A stretch of DNA of 60,162 nt from Tepidibacter sp. (GTDB lineage Bacteria; Bacillota; Clostridia; Peptostreptococcales; Peptostreptococcaceae), in the NCBI RefSeq assembly GCF_025210165.1, contig NZ_JAOASI010000069.1, positions 1-60,162 on the forward strand, in the 5' to 3' direction. Positions 27,295 through 38,179 of this stretch are shown here, one piece after another. The stretch's first letter is position 1. Every line of letters starts with the position of its first letter. The notes under the pieces are model-generated. The model saw only the letters and a program-made list of their open reading frames with translations. It was not told the origin of the DNA and searched no databases. The position numbers and the translations under genes are program-made.

Positions 27295-28548
27295 CTATAA
27301 TTTAAATGATTGAATAGATGATTGAACTTTACTAGAAAGAGTATCGAGTATTTGTATTTGAGAAGAAAGTTCTTCTATAGTGTTAAGCTGTGTTTGAGTT
27401 GAAGCACTGACTTCTTCTGATGAAGCTGCAGATTGTTCAGAGACTAATGCAATTTGATTTATTGAGTCTATAACTTCATTTATTTTATTTTCTAAAGTAT
27501 GATTCACTTTATATAGATTTTCTATTTTTTCATTTGAATTTTCAACAGAACCTATTATTCTATTAAATACATTTCTAGCACCTTTTACTGCTGTGTTTTG
27601 TTGTTCTACTATACAACTTATTTCATCTACTTTAGTAGTTGTAGCAGCAGTTTCTTCCTGAATTTTATTAATTAAGTTGTGTATTTCTTCAGATGAATTT
27701 CCTACTTCTAGAGAGAGTTTTCTTATTTCATCAGCAACTACAGCAAATCCTCTTCCAGCTTCTCCAGCACGAGAAGCCTCAATATTTGCATTTAATGAAA
27801 GTAAATTCGTCTGTTCAGCTATTTTTTTTATAGAATCAGATATATTTGAAATAAGTCCCATTTTTTCATTTAATTTATATGCTAAATTTGATACTTCTTT
27901 TGAAGCGTTTTCAGTTTCATTTGATTTTTTTTCTAGTTTATCAACAACCATTATACCTTTTTTACTATTTTCTAAAGCCATTTTAGAATGATCTCTACTA
28001 TCATTTATTACGTTATTAACTTCATTCATCATAAGACTCATATCATTACTTAAATCGATTGTATTTGATGCGTGTATAGCTTGGGAGGTAGCTCCATTTG
28101 CTATATCTTCTATAGCATGTGAAATTTCTTTTGATGTATTTATAGAAGTTGTTGATGAGTTTTTTATAAAGTCTATAGATTCTGACATATTTACAGACAT
28201 TGCATCTACATCATTTATAATACTTGATATTTTCGAAATCATACTGTTGAAGCTATTTGATAACAGTCCAACTACATCTTTTGTTTGAATGTTAGATCTA
28301 ACAGTAAGGTCTCCATTTTCACATTCTTCCATTAATTTCCCGATTTTATGCACTCTTTTCATAAAGTAACTATAAACTATATTTGAAAATAGAGTACCTA
28401 TTATTATCCATATAGCAATAACCATAAAAATACTTTTGTTAACATTGTTACTTAAACCCATACTTAAACTGATTTGTACTATAAAAAGTGGTAATATTGA
28501 AAAAAACACTGTGACTGATATTAATTTGGCTTTAACTGAATTAAACAT
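27295..28548 (-). CDS. Methyl-accepting chemotaxis protein without external sensor domain
   Basis: The 417-residue receptor has two closely spaced membrane segments (about 8-30 and 36-58), a HAMP domain (about 60-115) and a signalling domain with [20 protein letters not shown] and [15 protein letters not shown] at the tip. There is practically no extracytoplasmic sensor region, so input must come from the membrane, the cytoplasm or a partner. It is separated from the dCache receptor by its own terminator. Confidence 0.9.
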   Translation of the reverse strand: MFNSVKAKLISVTVFFSILPLFIVQISLSMGLSNNVNKSIFMVIAIWIIIGTLFSNIVYSYFMKRVHKIGKLMEECENGDLTVRSNIQTKDVVGLLSNSFNSMISKISSIINDVDAMSVNMSESIDFIKNSSTTSINTSKEISHAIEDIANGATSQAIHASNTIDLSNDMSLMMNEVNNVINDSRDHSKMALENSKKGIMVVDKLEKKSNETENASKEVSNLAYKLNEKMGLISNISDSIKKIAEQTNLLSLNANIEASRAGEAGRGFAVVADEIRKLSLEVGNSSEEIHNLINKIQEETAATTTKVDEISCIVEQQNTAVKGARNVFNRIIGSVENSNEKIENLYKVNHTLENKINEVIDSINQIALVSEQSAASSEEVSASTQTQLNTIEELSSQIQILDTLSSKVQSSIQSFKL

Positions 28549-28869
28549 AACATACCTCCAATTTATATTTCACCCTATATTTTACTTCTTATATAAAATA
28601 GTTCTATAAAAATTATTTTATCATATTTGATTTAAAAATTTTATATAAATATTATATTTTTTTAAAAATTCGCTTAAATACCAATCAATTATACCTATTT
28701 ATTTTTACTATTTCAAAAAATAAAGCTTGAAATTGTCGATAAATATAAAATCCGTTATGAGTTTCAAAAAAGTCTACATTAAAAATTTTCAGAAGAAAGA
28801 CTTTTTTATTATAAAATACGTAAAATTGGAAAAAATGTCTATATGGTAGTTGATAGAAAGAGGTGTAGT
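28549..28869. other. Divergent intergenic region
   Basis: About 320 AT-rich bases separate the minus-strand receptor from the plus-strand activase gene and must hold both promoters. TATAAA/TATAAAAT sequences at 28744 and 28814 are candidate -10 boxes, but no convincing -35 partner was found. The minus-strand open frame at 28685-28912 is not supported by a ribosome binding site or family features. Confidence 0.4.
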
Positions 28870-31800
28870 ATGAAGAATATATTACATGTTGGATTTGATG
28901 TTGGTTCAACAACAGTGAAAGTTGTAGTGATTGATAAAAATAAAAGGATATTATATAGCAAATATAAGAGACATTTTTCAGATATTAAAAAAAGCATAAA
29001 GGAACTTATTGAAGAGGTTTATAATGAGTTTAGCGAAGAATATATTACATTTAAGGTAAGTGGCTCTAGTGGGCTTGCAGTTTCAGAAAATCTTGATATA
29101 CCTTTTATTCAGGAGGTAATCGCTTGTAATTTAGCAGTTGATAAGTTTATTCAAAATACAGATGTTGCAATAGAACTTGGAGGCGAAGACGCTAAAATTA
29201 CATATTTTAAAAATGGAGTTGAACAACGAATGAATTGTGCCTGTGCAGGAGGGACAGGAGCATTTATAGATCAGATGGCATCGCTTCTTAAGACCGACGC
29301 AGCAGGTTTAAATGAACTTGCTAAGAATTATAAAAATATATATCCAATAGCAGCAAGATGTGGTGTTTTTGCTAAAAGTGATGTTCAACCGCTTTTGAAT
29401 GAAGGAGCAGCAAAAGAAGATATAGCAGCATCTATATTTCAGAGTATAGTCACACAGACAATTAGTGGTCTTGCATGTGGAAGACCAATAAAGGGTAAAA
29501 TTACATTTTTAGGAGGGCCTCTTTATTTTCTTTCAGAATTAAGACAGAGGTTTATAGAAACCTTAAATTTAACCCAAGAGCAAGTTATATTTCCTCCTAA
29601 TTCACATTATTTTGTTGCAATAGGTGCAGCTATGAGTTCTATAAAAGATGAACCTTATAAGTTTAAGGAACTTTATGATAGGTTAGGAGAACTAGAAAAG
29701 AGAAATAAAAATGATGTTAAGAGATTAGGAGCATTATTTAAAAATGAAGAAGAATTAGAAAAATTTAGAAATAGACATTCAATGGCAACAGTGAGAAAAG
29801 AAGATTTGTCATGTTATAAAGGTAATTGCTTTTTAGGCATAGATGCAGGCTCAACAACTACAAAGGTACTTTTAATGGGTGAAGAAGATGAGATACTATA
29901 CACACACTATGGGAGTAATGAAGGACATCCTCTTAAAATAGTGGTAGAGGTAATTAAAGATTTATATAATAAGCTCCCAAAGGATGCAAGTATAGTAAAT
30001 TCTGCTGTAACAGGTTACGGAGAAGGGCTAATAAAAAGTGCTTTAAATATAGATTTTGGAGAGATAGAAACGGTTGCACATTATAAGGCGGCAGAGAGAT
30101 TTTTACCAGGAGTAGAGTTTATATTAGATATTGGCGGACAGGACATGAAATGCCTAAAAGTCAAAAATGGAGTAATACATAATATAATGCTCAATGAAGC
30201 GTGTTCTTCAGGTTGTGGTTCATTTATTGAAACATTTGCTAAATCAATGAATTTGACAGTGGAAGAGTTTAGCCAAATGGCATTACTCGCAAAGGAACCT
30301 GTCGATCTTGGATCTAGATGTACAGTATTTATGAACTCAAAGGTTAAGCAAGCACAAAAAGAAGGAGCTAGTGTTGGGGATATATCTGCAGGACTTTCAT
30401 ATTCAGTTATAAATAATGCTCTTCAGAAGGTTATAAAAATTAAGAATCCAGAAGATATGGGTGAAAAGATTATAGTTCAAGGAGGAACCTTTAATAATGA
30501 TGCTGTACTTAGAAGCTGTGAGCTAATATTAGGTAAAAAAGTTATTAAACCTGATATTGCTGGTATGATGGGAGCATATGGATGTTCTTTAATTGCAAAG
30601 GAAAGATATGTTGAAGGAGAGATTAGTAGTTTATTAACTAGAGAAAAGCTGAATAATTTTAAAAGTGAAGTTAATCATCTCAGATGCGATGCATGTGCAA
30701 ATAACTGTCTACTTACGATTAATAAATTTGATAATGGAAGTAGCTTTATAAGTGGTAATAGATGTGAGAGGGGAAGTGGAAAATCTAATATAATAAATGA
30801 TATTCCAAATTTATATGATTATAAGTATAAAAGACTTTTTGAGTATGTGCCACTAGATAAAGATAAGGCAAGAGCTGTTATAGGCATACCAAGGGTAATG
30901 AATATTTATCAAAACTATCCTCTATGGTTTACATTTCTTACTGAACTTGGTTTTAGGGTTGAGATATCACCAAGAAGTAATAAAAAGATATATGAAAAGG
31001 GAATGGAAACTATACCAGCAGAGTCAGCTTGTTATCCTGTGAAATTAAGTCATGGACACATAATGAGTCTTGTTGAAAAAAATGTAGATATGATATTTTA
31101 TCCATGTGTTTTTTATGAAAATAAAGAATTTGATCATAGTGATAATAATTTAAATTGTACACTAGTAATATCATATCCAGAAGTTATAAAAAACAATATG
31201 AAGATTTTAGGAGAGAAAAATATTGAATTTATAAATCCATTTGTTACCTTAGAAAGTAAAAAAGCACTTTCAAAGGTTCTTTATGAAACTTTTAAAGATT
31301 ATGGTTTTAAAAAAAGTGAAATTGATATAGCTCTTAAGTTGGCATTAAAAGAAAATGAAAAGTTTAAAGGTGATATAAGAAAAAAAGGAGAAGAAACACT
31401 TGAATATTTACAAAAGAGTGGTAAAAAAGGAATAGTTCTGTGTGGAAGACCTTATCATATAGATCCTGAAATTAATCATGGTATTCCAGAACTTATAACT
31501 AATTTAGGAATGGCTGTACTTACAGAAGATTCAGTAGCTCATTTAGGAAAGATTGATAAACCTTTAAGAGTGGTAGATCAGTGGACATATCATTCACGAG
31601 CTTATGCAGCAGCCAGTTTTGTAAGTAAGACAGAGTATCTAGAGGTAGTACAACTAAATTCATTTGGATGTGGTTTAGATGCTATTGCAACGGATATGAT
31701 TGCAGAAATATTAGAAAATAATAATAAAATATATACTTTAATAAAAATAGATGAAGTCAATAATTTAGGAGCTAATAGAATAAGGCTTAGATCATTAAAA

Positions 31801-33132
31801 GCAGCTATTGAGGAAAGAGAGAAAAATAACATTAAACCTAAGCTTTTAAAAGAACACAGAGATAGGATTGTTTTTACTAAAGAAATGAAGAAAAATCATA
31901 CAATTCTTGCACCTCAGCTCTCACCGATACATTTTGAATTACTTGAGCAAGCAATAAAAAGTTGCGGGTATGATTTGAAGATACTTCCAAATGTTGATGA
32001 GAAAATCATGGAAGAAGGGCTTAAATATGTTAATAATGATACATGCTATCCATCAATATTAATTATTGGACAATTTATAAGTGCATTGAAATATGGAGAC
32101 TATGATTCAAATAATACATCTATAATTATTTCACAAACAGGAGGAGTTTGTAGAGTTACAAACTATATATCTATTTTAAGGAAAGCTCTAGAGGATGCAG
32201 GTTTTGGACATGTTCCTGTACTATCTTTTAATGGCATAGGGTTAGAAAAAAATCCAGGATTTAAAATTACACCTAGTATGATAAATAAAATGATTATATC
32301 AATATTGTATGGAGATTTATTTATGAGATTAATATATAGAACAAGACCTTATGAGGTTGTGAAAGGTCAAACAGAAAAGCTACATGATAAATGGGAAAAG
32401 ATTTGTATAGAAAATATTACAAAGGGAAATTTATTTAGATCAAAAGAAATTATAAGAGGTATTGTAGAAGATTTCGATAATATAGAGTTAAATAATATTA
32501 AAAAACCAAAGGTAGGAATAACTGGTGAAATATTTATTAAATTCAATCCCTATTCTAATAATCAAATTGTCAAAATTATTGAAGAGGAAGGGGCAGAAGT
32601 AGTAATTCCTGATTTTATTGATTTCTTTTTATACAGTTTATTTAATTCAAACTTTAAGAGTAAATATCTTGGTAAAAGTAAATTAAAGGCTTTAGTTAAT
32701 AATATGGGAATTAGTTATATTGAAGCTTTTAGAAAGTATTCTAGAGAAGCACTTGAAAATAGTAAGAGATTTAAAAACCCAAAAACTATACAGGAGCTTG
32801 CTAAAGATGCTCAAAAGATTCTTTCATTGGGAAATCATGCTGGAGAAGGATGGTTTTTAACTGCTGAGATGATGGAACTTCTAGAAAGTGGAGTTAATAA
32901 TATAGTGTGTCTGCAGCCGTTTGGGTGTTTACCTAATCACATAACAGGAAAAGGAATGATAAGAGCAATCAAAGAGAAATATCCTGACTCAAATATTTTA
33001 ACACTTGACTATGATCCTGGTGCAAGTGAGGTTAATCAGATTAATAGAATTAAGCTAATGCTTTCGGTAGCATTCAAAAATTTAGAGAAAATAGATTTGT
33101 ATGAAGAAGGTGAAATAGTGAATGTGGATTAA
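28870..33132 (+). CDS. Giant 2-hydroxyacyl-CoA dehydratase activase-related protein
   Basis: The 1420-residue protein starts at ATG 28870 behind AAAGAGGTG. It holds two BadF/HgdC-type ATPase domains of the actin/Hsp70 fold: the first with [11 protein letters not shown] (about 9-19) and [15 protein letters not shown], the second from about 330 with [14 protein letters not shown] and [13 protein letters not shown]. Each also has a second conserved Cys ([22 protein letters not shown]), so each could bridge an Fe-S cluster in a dimer. After these come a DUF2229 part (about 660-900, with [20 protein letters not shown]) and a C-terminal HgdB-like part with several Cys ([27 protein letters not shown]). 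The length and order match a family common in Clostridia. It probably couples ATP hydrolysis to low-potential electron transfer; its substrate is unknown. Confidence 0.88.
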   Translation: MKNILHVGFDVGSTTVKVVVIDKNKRILYSKYKRHFSDIKKSIKELIEEVYNEFSEEYITFKVSGSSGLAVSENLDIPFIQEVIACNLAVDKFIQNTDVAIELGGEDAKITYFKNGVEQRMNCACAGGTGAFIDQMASLLKTDAAGLNELAKNYKNIYPIAARCGVFAKSDVQPLLNEGAAKEDIAASIFQSIVTQTISGLACGRPIKGKITFLGGPLYFLSELRQRFIETLNLTQEQVIFPPNSHYFVAIGAAMSSIKDEPYKFKELYDRLGELEKRNKNDVKRLGALFKNEEELEKFRNRHSMATVRKEDLSCYKGNCFLGIDAGSTTTKVLLMGEEDEILYTHYGSNEGHPLKIVVEVIKDLYNKLPKDASIVNSAVTGYGEGLIKSALNIDFGEIETVAHYKAAERFLPGVEFILDIGGQDMKCLKVKNGVIHNIMLNEACSSGCGSFIETFAKSMNLTVEEFSQMALLAKEPVDLGSRCTVFMNSKVKQAQKEGASVGDISAGLSYSVINNALQKVIKIKNPEDMGEKIIVQGGTFNNDAVLRSCELILGKKVIKPDIAGMMGAYGCSLIAKERYVEGEISSLLTREKLNNFKSEVNHLRCDACANNCLLTINKFDNGSSFISGNRCERGSGKSNIINDIPNLYDYKYKRLFEYVPLDKDKARAVIGIPRVMNIYQNYPLWFTFLTELGFRVEISPRSNKKIYEKGMETIPAESACYPVKLSHGHIMSLVEKNVDMIFYPCVFYENKEFDHSDNNLNCTLVISYPEVIKNNMKILGEKNIEFINPFVTLESKKALSKVLYETFKDYGFKKSEIDIALKLALKENEKFKGDIRKKGEETLEYLQKSGKKGIVLCGRPYHIDPEINHGIPELITNLGMAVLTEDSVAHLGKIDKPLRVVDQWTYHSRAYAAASFVSKTEYLEVVQLNSFGCGLDAIATDMIAEILENNNKIYTLIKIDEVNNLGANRIRLRSLKAAIEEREKNNIKPKLLKEHRDRIVFTKEMKKNHTILAPQLSPIHFELLEQAIKSCGYDLKILPNVDEKIMEEGLKYVNNDTCYPSILIIGQFISALKYGDYDSNNTSIIISQTGGVCRVTNYISILRKALEDAGFGHVPVLSFNGIGLEKNPGFKITPSMINKMIISILYGDLFMRLIYRTRPYEVVKGQTEKLHDKWEKICIENITKGNLFRSKEIIRGIVEDFDNIELNNIKKPKVGITGEIFIKFNPYSNNQIVKIIEEEGAEVVIPDFIDFFLYSLFNSNFKSKYLGKSKLKALVNNMGISYIEAFRKYSREALENSKRFKNPKTIQELAKDAQKILSLGNHAGEGWFLTAEMMELLESGVNNIVCLQPFGCLPNHITGKGMIRAIKEKYPDSNILTLDYDPGASEVNQINRIKLMLSVAFKNLEKIDLYEEGEIVNVD

Positions 33133-33225
33133 TTAGATTCTATGTATCTTGCAAAGATGATGACATATAGTAGCACAATTCACAGATTATGTAATTTAGT
33201 ATTAATTGGTTGCCTTTTTATAAAA

Positions 33226-33259
33226 TATTAAATAATATATATGTATATATTATTTAATA
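33226..33259. repeat. 34-bp perfect AT palindrome
   Basis: Arms TATTAAATAATATATA and TATATATTATTTAATA flank a TG centre with no mismatch. It lies between the activase gene and the diguanylate cyclase gene. It could be a cruciform, a regulator site or a weak terminator stem without a T run. Confidence 0.6.
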
Positions 33260-33320
33260 GGTTGAGTTAGAATTTAAACTATAGAAAGGATAATCAGAAT
33301 ATTTTGAGGAGTTGCTGCTA

Positions 33321-34922
33321 ATGAATATAGACAGATTTATAGATAAAAAAAAGTATATGTTGAAATACAGTAGCATTTTATTTACTACATTAAGTGTTGT
33401 ATTTATATTGATAGCATCTGTTTTTAAATATAATATTATAAATTTAAAGAAGCAAGAGATAGAAAAAAATGAAAATAGAATTGTAAAATTAGAAAAAAAT
33501 ATACTAGGAGAAGATATTTATGATGTAATATCTGACCTTTTGTTTTTATCTGATTCATTTTATTTATATAGTTCAGACGAGATAACATACTCAGATATTG
33601 CTGAACAATGGAAGTTTTTCTCTAATAGAAAGAAAGTTTATGATCAAATACGTTATATTGATATTTCAGGTAATGAAATTATAAGAATTAACTATTCTGA
33701 TAAAGGGTCATATATAGTTAATAAGGAAGAGCTTCAGAATAAAAAAGATAGATATTATTTTAAAGACAGTATTAATTTAAAGAAAGAACAAATATATATA
33801 TCAAAATTGGACTTGAATATTGAAAATAGTAAGATTGAACAACCTCTAAAGCCGATGATGAGACTATCAACACCTGTGTTTGATAATGAAGGACATATTA
33901 AAGGAATAGTCATTCTTAACTATTATGCTAAATATTTATTGGATGATTTTAGAGATATATTACAAACTAGTGTAGGAGAAACTTACTTATTGGATTCGAA
34001 TGGATATTGGATTTATAATAAAGACAAATATAAAGAATGGGGTTTCATGTATGAGCAAAAAAAGCACATTAGCTTTAAGAATGAATATCCTAAAGAATGG
34101 GAATATATAGTGGAGAATCAGGAAGGAAAATTAAATACTAAAGATAGTTTTTATATTTTTTCAAGTATCATTCAGACTGATGAAAATAAAAAATTAGAAA
34201 ATGCAGATATTGTATTTGGAGAAGGCAACTGGATAGCTGTTTCATTTATTTCAAGGGATAGTAAATATGGGATATTATTTGATAATAATTATTTTGAAGT
34301 ATTTTTTAGTATAGTTAATAATCAAAAAATGACTTTTTTAATTATATTAATAGTATCTATAGTGTATTCAATTTTAATGACAATGAATAAAATTTCAAAT
34401 GAAAAAATTAAATACTTTTCTGAATATGATGAAATGACTGGTGTTTTAAATAGACGAGCAGGTCTTAAAAAATTGGACAAGGAATATAAAGAAGTTTTAA
34501 GTAATGAAGGTTGTGTTAGTATATGCTTTATTGATATTAACGGACTTAAAGATGTGAATGATTCATTAGGTCACGAAGGTGGAGACGAGCTTATTATGAC
34601 GGTTGTTAGTTGTATTAAGAAGAATATAAGAAAATGCGACTTCATTATAAGAATGGGAGGAGACGAGTTTCTTATAATTTTTATGGATATTAATAAAGAG
34701 AAAGCAGAAAGTATTTGGGAAAGTATAAATAATGAATATAAGAAAATAAATGATGAAGAGAATAGATTATATATTGTAAGTGTGAGTCACGGCATAGAAG
34801 AATGCAACTTCTATGACAATAATTACATTGACAATATTATAAATTCTGCCGATGAAAAAATGTATAATGAAAAAAGAGAAATAAAAAAAGGCCTTACAAT
34901 TATTAGAAAAGTAAAAGAGTAA
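33321..34922 (+). CDS. Membrane diguanylate cyclase with extracellular Cache-type sensor
   Basis: The 533-residue protein makes the second messenger c-di-GMP. It has membrane segments at about 15-37 and 340-360, an intervening extracellular region of double-Cache type (TPVFDNEGHIKGIVILNY; GETYLLDSNGYWIYNKD), and a C-terminal GGDEF domain (about 370-533). The active-site motif is intact (RMGGDEFL), and RKCD five residues before it is the product-inhibition I-site. DEMTGVLNRRAG marks the domain start. The ATG at 33321 is nine bases after GAGGAG; a TTG three codons earlier is too close to it. Confidence 0.9.
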   Translation: MNIDRFIDKKKYMLKYSSILFTTLSVVFILIASVFKYNIINLKKQEIEKNENRIVKLEKNILGEDIYDVISDLLFLSDSFYLYSSDEITYSDIAEQWKFFSNRKKVYDQIRYIDISGNEIIRINYSDKGSYIVNKEELQNKKDRYYFKDSINLKKEQIYISKLDLNIENSKIEQPLKPMMRLSTPVFDNEGHIKGIVILNYYAKYLLDDFRDILQTSVGETYLLDSNGYWIYNKDKYKEWGFMYEQKKHISFKNEYPKEWEYIVENQEGKLNTKDSFYIFSSIIQTDENKKLENADIVFGEGNWIAVSFISRDSKYGILFDNNYFEVFFSIVNNQKMTFLIILIVSIVYSILMTMNKISNEKIKYFSEYDEMTGVLNRRAGLKKLDKEYKEVLSNEGCVSICFIDINGLKDVNDSLGHEGGDELIMTVVSCIKKNIRKCDFIIRMGGDEFLIIFMDINKEKAESIWESINNEYKKINDEENRLYIVSVSHGIEECNFYDNNYIDNIINSADEKMYNEKREIKKGLTIIRKVKE

Positions 34923-34939
34923 GGTTATAAATTAATCAA

Positions 34940-34997
34940 AAAATAAATTGGATTAAAACAGTAATATATAATCTGTATTTTGATCCAATTTATTTTA
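34940..34997. terminator. Bidirectional terminator
   Basis: AAATAAATTGGAT pairs with ATCCAATTTATTT around a loop of about 30 bases containing CAGT.../...CTG, between convergent genes. Confidence 0.75.
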
Positions 34998-35017
34998 GAT
35001 TAATCAAATAAATATGA

Positions 35018-35686
35018 TTATCTATATGATTTTTTAAACTCCAAATAACCATTCTTTCTTAATTTACATGCGGGGCAATCTCCGCATCCGTTTCCTTTGA
35101 TTCCATTATAGCACGTTAAAGTTTCGTTTTTAACTATATCAAGTACACTTAAATCATCTGCCATTTTCCAAGTCTCAGCTTTATCAATCCACATTAGTGG
35201 AGTATGAATCACGAATTGAAAATCCATAGATAAGTTTAATGTAACATTTAAAGATTTTATGAATACATCTCTACAGTCAGGATATCCGCTAAAGTCACTT
35301 TGAGATACACCCGTTACGATATGATTTGCTTTTTTTTGCTTTGCAAATATTGCAACGAAAGATAAAAATAATAAGTTTCTTCCATCTACAAATGAGTTTG
35401 GAGTTCCATCTTGAGGAGAATCCTTATCTACTTCTATGTCTGTTCTCGTTAAAGAATTTGGTGCTAATTGATTTAATAAATTTAAATCTAGACAATGATG
35501 TTCTACATTATATTTTTTACAGATATCTTTAGCACATTCTAATTCTAGTCTATGTTTTTGACCATAGTCAAATGATACTGCAATAACTTCCTTAAATTTT
35601 TTCTTTGCCCAGAATAAACAAGTAGTACTATCTTGACCTCCACTAAATACTACTACAGCTTTTTCTTTATTTACTTCTATATTCAT
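35018..35686 (-). CDS. queC: 7-cyano-7-deazaguanine (preQ0) synthase
   Basis: The 222-residue enzyme converts 7-carboxy-7-deazaguanine to preQ0 using ATP and ammonia. The PP-loop SGGQDS is at 15-20, and the zinc site is complete near the C-terminus (CX8C, CX2C, CX2C in [16 protein letters not shown]). GYPDCRD and [13 protein letters not shown] are family segments. It is the last gene of the preQ1-riboswitch operon. Confidence 0.95.
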   Translation of the reverse strand: MNIEVNKEKAVVVFSGGQDSTTCLFWAKKKFKEVIAVSFDYGQKHRLELECAKDICKKYNVEHHCLDLNLLNQLAPNSLTRTDIEVDKDSPQDGTPNSFVDGRNLLFLSFVAIFAKQKKANHIVTGVSQSDFSGYPDCRDVFIKSLNVTLNLSMDFQFVIHTPLMWIDKAETWKMADDLSVLDIVKNETLTCYNGIKGNGCGDCPACKLRKNGYLEFKKSYR

Positions 35687-35706
35687 ATGAAATACCTTTC
35701 CTTTCG

Positions 35707-36294
35707 CTATTTATACATCATCATTAAAGTGTTTTGTAAAGTCGGATCAGTTTTAAATTTTCCTCTTAATGTAGTTGTTACTGTTTGGGTATTAGTTTTC
35801 TTTATACCTCTAGTTGTCATACATCCATGTTCACCTTCAATTATAACTGCTACATCATCAGAATCAGTTACCATTTGTATAATCTCAGATATATCTGTTC
35901 CTATTCTTTCTTGAAGCTGTAATCTGCGTCCAACAAGATCTGCGATTCTAGCAATTTTACTAAGGCCAATAACTTTATCTTTTGGAATATATGCAACTGC
36001 TACTTTCATATTGTACATTAAAGCTAAATGGTGTTCGCAATGACTGAATATATCAATATTTTTCATAAAAACCATATCATTATTATCTTTATCTATACTC
36101 AAATCATCCTCAAATGTTTTACCAAACATATCTGCAATTTCTTGGTTTGTATAAGCTTGTCCTTTAAATACTTCTTCGTACATTTTAGCAACTCGTTTAG
36201 GAGTGTCTTTTAGACCTTCTCTATCTGGGTTTTCTCCTAAAGCTATTAAAATTCCTCTTATATGCTTTTCAATTTCTTTTAAATTAATACCCAT
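35707..36294 (-). CDS. folE: GTP cyclohydrolase I
   Basis: The 195-residue enzyme makes 7,8-dihydroneopterin triphosphate from GTP, the entry step of both folate and queuosine synthesis. Typical segments are [15 protein letters not shown], the zinc and active-site region [21 protein letters not shown] and [12 protein letters not shown] with the second zinc Cys. Its place between queE and queC shows it serves 7-deazaguanine synthesis here. Confidence 0.95.
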   Translation of the reverse strand: MGINLKEIEKHIRGILIALGENPDREGLKDTPKRVAKMYEEVFKGQAYTNQEIADMFGKTFEDDLSIDKDNNDMVFMKNIDIFSHCEHHLALMYNMKVAVAYIPKDKVIGLSKIARIADLVGRRLQLQERIGTDISEIIQMVTDSDDVAVIIEGEHGCMTTRGIKKTNTQTVTTTLRGKFKTDPTLQNTLMMMYK

Positions 36295-36299
36295 TGTAT

Positions 36300-36965
36300 C
36301 TATACACCTCTTTCATTAGGATCCCATATAATTTTGTGAAGTTGTACCTGTAGGGTAACCCCATTCATATTGTATTTTTGCATAAATTCAACTATATCAG
36401 TCATATGAATTTTACTAAATACTGGGCTTATATATACATTAGTATTATTTGATAAGTCATATTGATTAATTAAATATCTAGATTTTTCTAAATCTGTAAT
36501 ACTACCTGATACAAATTTAACTGTATCATTCTTAGTGAGATATTTAAAGTTATCAACTAACATTTTGTTTTCCATATCACTTGAAGGAAGTTTGTAATCC
36601 ATTGTAAACTTTGGTGGATTTTTTATATTTATAAACTCCTTTAAAGATACACTACCATTTGTTTCTATTTCAACTGAAAGATCATTATCTTTTGATAATA
36701 AAGTTAATAATTTTATAATACCATTTTGAAGTAAAGGCTCACCACCTGTTAATGTAACGTTCTTAACCTTAGTAGATTTTATATATTCATATATTTCTTC
36801 TTCACTCATCAATTCATATTCAGCACTTTCTTTATTAGCCCATTTTGTATCACAATAACTACAATCTAAATTGCATCCTGCAAATCTTATAAATATAGCT
36901 AATTGACCAGATAAGCGGCCTTCTCCATTTATACTTACGAACTTTTCAACTACTTTAAAATCCAT
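36300..36965 (-). CDS. queE: 7-carboxy-7-deazaguanine synthase (radical SAM)
   Basis: The 221-residue radical SAM enzyme carries Cys31, Cys35 and Cys38 (CX3CX2C in [11 protein letters not shown]) for the 4Fe-4S cluster and the glycine-rich [12 protein letters not shown] for SAM. It contracts carboxytetrahydropterin to 7-carboxy-7-deazaguanine. INGEGRLSG near the start is typical. It begins one base after the queD stop. Confidence 0.94.
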   Translation of the reverse strand: MDFKVVEKFVSINGEGRLSGQLAIFIRFAGCNLDCSYCDTKWANKESAEYELMSEEEIYEYIKSTKVKNVTLTGGEPLLQNGIIKLLTLLSKDNDLSVEIETNGSVSLKEFINIKNPPKFTMDYKLPSSDMENKMLVDNFKYLTKNDTVKFVSGSITDLEKSRYLINQYDLSNNTNVYISPVFSKIHMTDIVEFMQKYNMNGVTLQVQLHKIIWDPNERGV

Positions 36966-36966
36966 G

Positions 36967-37398
36967 CTATTTCACCTCGCAATCTTCATAGGTAGCACTA
37001 TTAGTAGGGGTTTCATAAACAGTAGCTCTTCTTACATTGTATCCTTTTTCCTTTATATAATTAAAGAAAAAGAATGAAAAGTTTTCTGCTGTTGGTCTGA
37101 ATTTAACTTCTAGTATTCTAAACCCATCTTGAGATAGATACTCTAAAGTTTCTTTTCTCATAGTACCTTCTTGTATAATTAAGGAATGATCATAGTAATC
37201 AACTATTTCTTTAACATCTTTTTTTAAATCTCCAAAATCTATTACCATGCCATCCAACTGTCCTCCATTGATTAATGCTTCTGACTGTACTTCTATTATA
37301 ACTCTCCATCTATGACCATGAATATTACTACATTTACCTTCATAATTTGCAAGAAAATGAGCACTATCAAAACTGTGTTCTGCTTTTAAAATATACAT
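36967..37398 (-). CDS. queD: 6-carboxytetrahydropterin synthase
   Basis: The 143-residue enzyme turns dihydroneopterin triphosphate into 6-carboxytetrahydropterin. Zinc-binding His residues lie in FDSAHFL (H14) and IHGHRW (H27, H29), the catalytic Cys23 in GKCSN, and the C-terminal VYETPTNSATYE holds the pterin-anchoring Glu. The ATG is preceded by AGGAGG. It is followed immediately by queE. Confidence 0.94.
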   Translation of the reverse strand: MYILKAEHSFDSAHFLANYEGKCSNIHGHRWRVIIEVQSEALINGGQLDGMVIDFGDLKKDVKEIVDYYDHSLIIQEGTMRKETLEYLSQDGFRILEVKFRPTAENFSFFFFNYIKEKGYNVRRATVYETPTNSATYEDCEVK

Positions 37399-37417
37399 TA
37401 ATGTCGTCCTCCTAAAT

Positions 37418-38179
37418 TTACTTTATGAACCTACTTCCATAATAACAACATCCTATTGCTCCATTAAATTGAGGATTTTTAACTGATATAATCTCATTAT
37501 AATCCTTCTTTAAATATTCTTGTATAGCAGAGTTATTAGCAACTCCACCAGTTAAAACTAATTTTCTTCCTTTAAACTTTGTCAGAAGGGGTCTTAATCT
37601 CTTATATAATGAATAATTAACTCCTGCACACAAACTTTCTATGCTAATGCCTTCAGCTATTTTTCCTATTAACTCAGATTCAGAAAATACTGCACATGTT
37701 GAATTTAGCTCTACTGGGTTTTGGTATTCTTTACTCATATCATCGACAGAGATTTCAAGTACATTTGCCATATTTTCTAAATATCTGCCACATGAAGCGG
37801 CACATTTTTCATTAAGTTCTAAATCTGTTGTAATTCCTTTTTCAACCTTAACTACTTTGACATCTTGTCCACCTATATCAAGGAGTATAAAATCTTTTAA
37901 GCCTGTTTGATAAAATCCTCCATAAACATGGGCTTTTATCTCATTTATAGGGGTGAATTTATTTAAGTCAGTATTGTTTCTACCGTATCCTGTAGATACA
38001 GCTATATCAATATCACTTATATTTAATTTATCTAAATCTACTGTAACTTTACCATCATAATTGCAGTAGTCTCTATAAAAAGACATTGTACTAACTTTTA
38101 GTGTTTTAATTATTTTATTATCTTCCATTACTGCAATTTTCACTTCTCGGCTTCCAAGATCTATTCCTAAAACTTTCAT
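37418..38179 (-). CDS. 2-hydroxyacyl-CoA dehydratase activase-like ATPase (HgdC/DCCP-reductase type)
   Basis: The 253-residue protein is an actin-fold ATPase of the BadF/BadG/HgdC family. It has GIDLGSREVKIAVMED at residues 5-20, the second phosphate loop DIGGQDVKV, and the two Cys that in HgdC bridge one 4Fe-4S cluster between subunits: Cys126 in EKCAASCGRYLE and Cys162 in STCAVFSESE. GGVANNSAIQEYL closes the fold. Such proteins hydrolyse ATP to push one electron at very low potential into a partner. It abuts the gene for a dehydratase-like partner (one base apart) and precedes queD in the same operon, which is not the usual amino-acid-fermentation setting. Confidence 0.88.
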   Translation of the reverse strand: MKVLGIDLGSREVKIAVMEDNKIIKTLKVSTMSFYRDYCNYDGKVTVDLDKLNISDIDIAVSTGYGRNNTDLNKFTPINEIKAHVYGGFYQTGLKDFILLDIGGQDVKVVKVEKGITTDLELNEKCAASCGRYLENMANVLEISVDDMSKEYQNPVELNSTCAVFSESELIGKIAEGISIESLCAGVNYSLYKRLRPLLTKFKGRKLVLTGGVANNSAIQEYLKKDYNEIISVKNPQFNGAIGCCYYGSRFIK

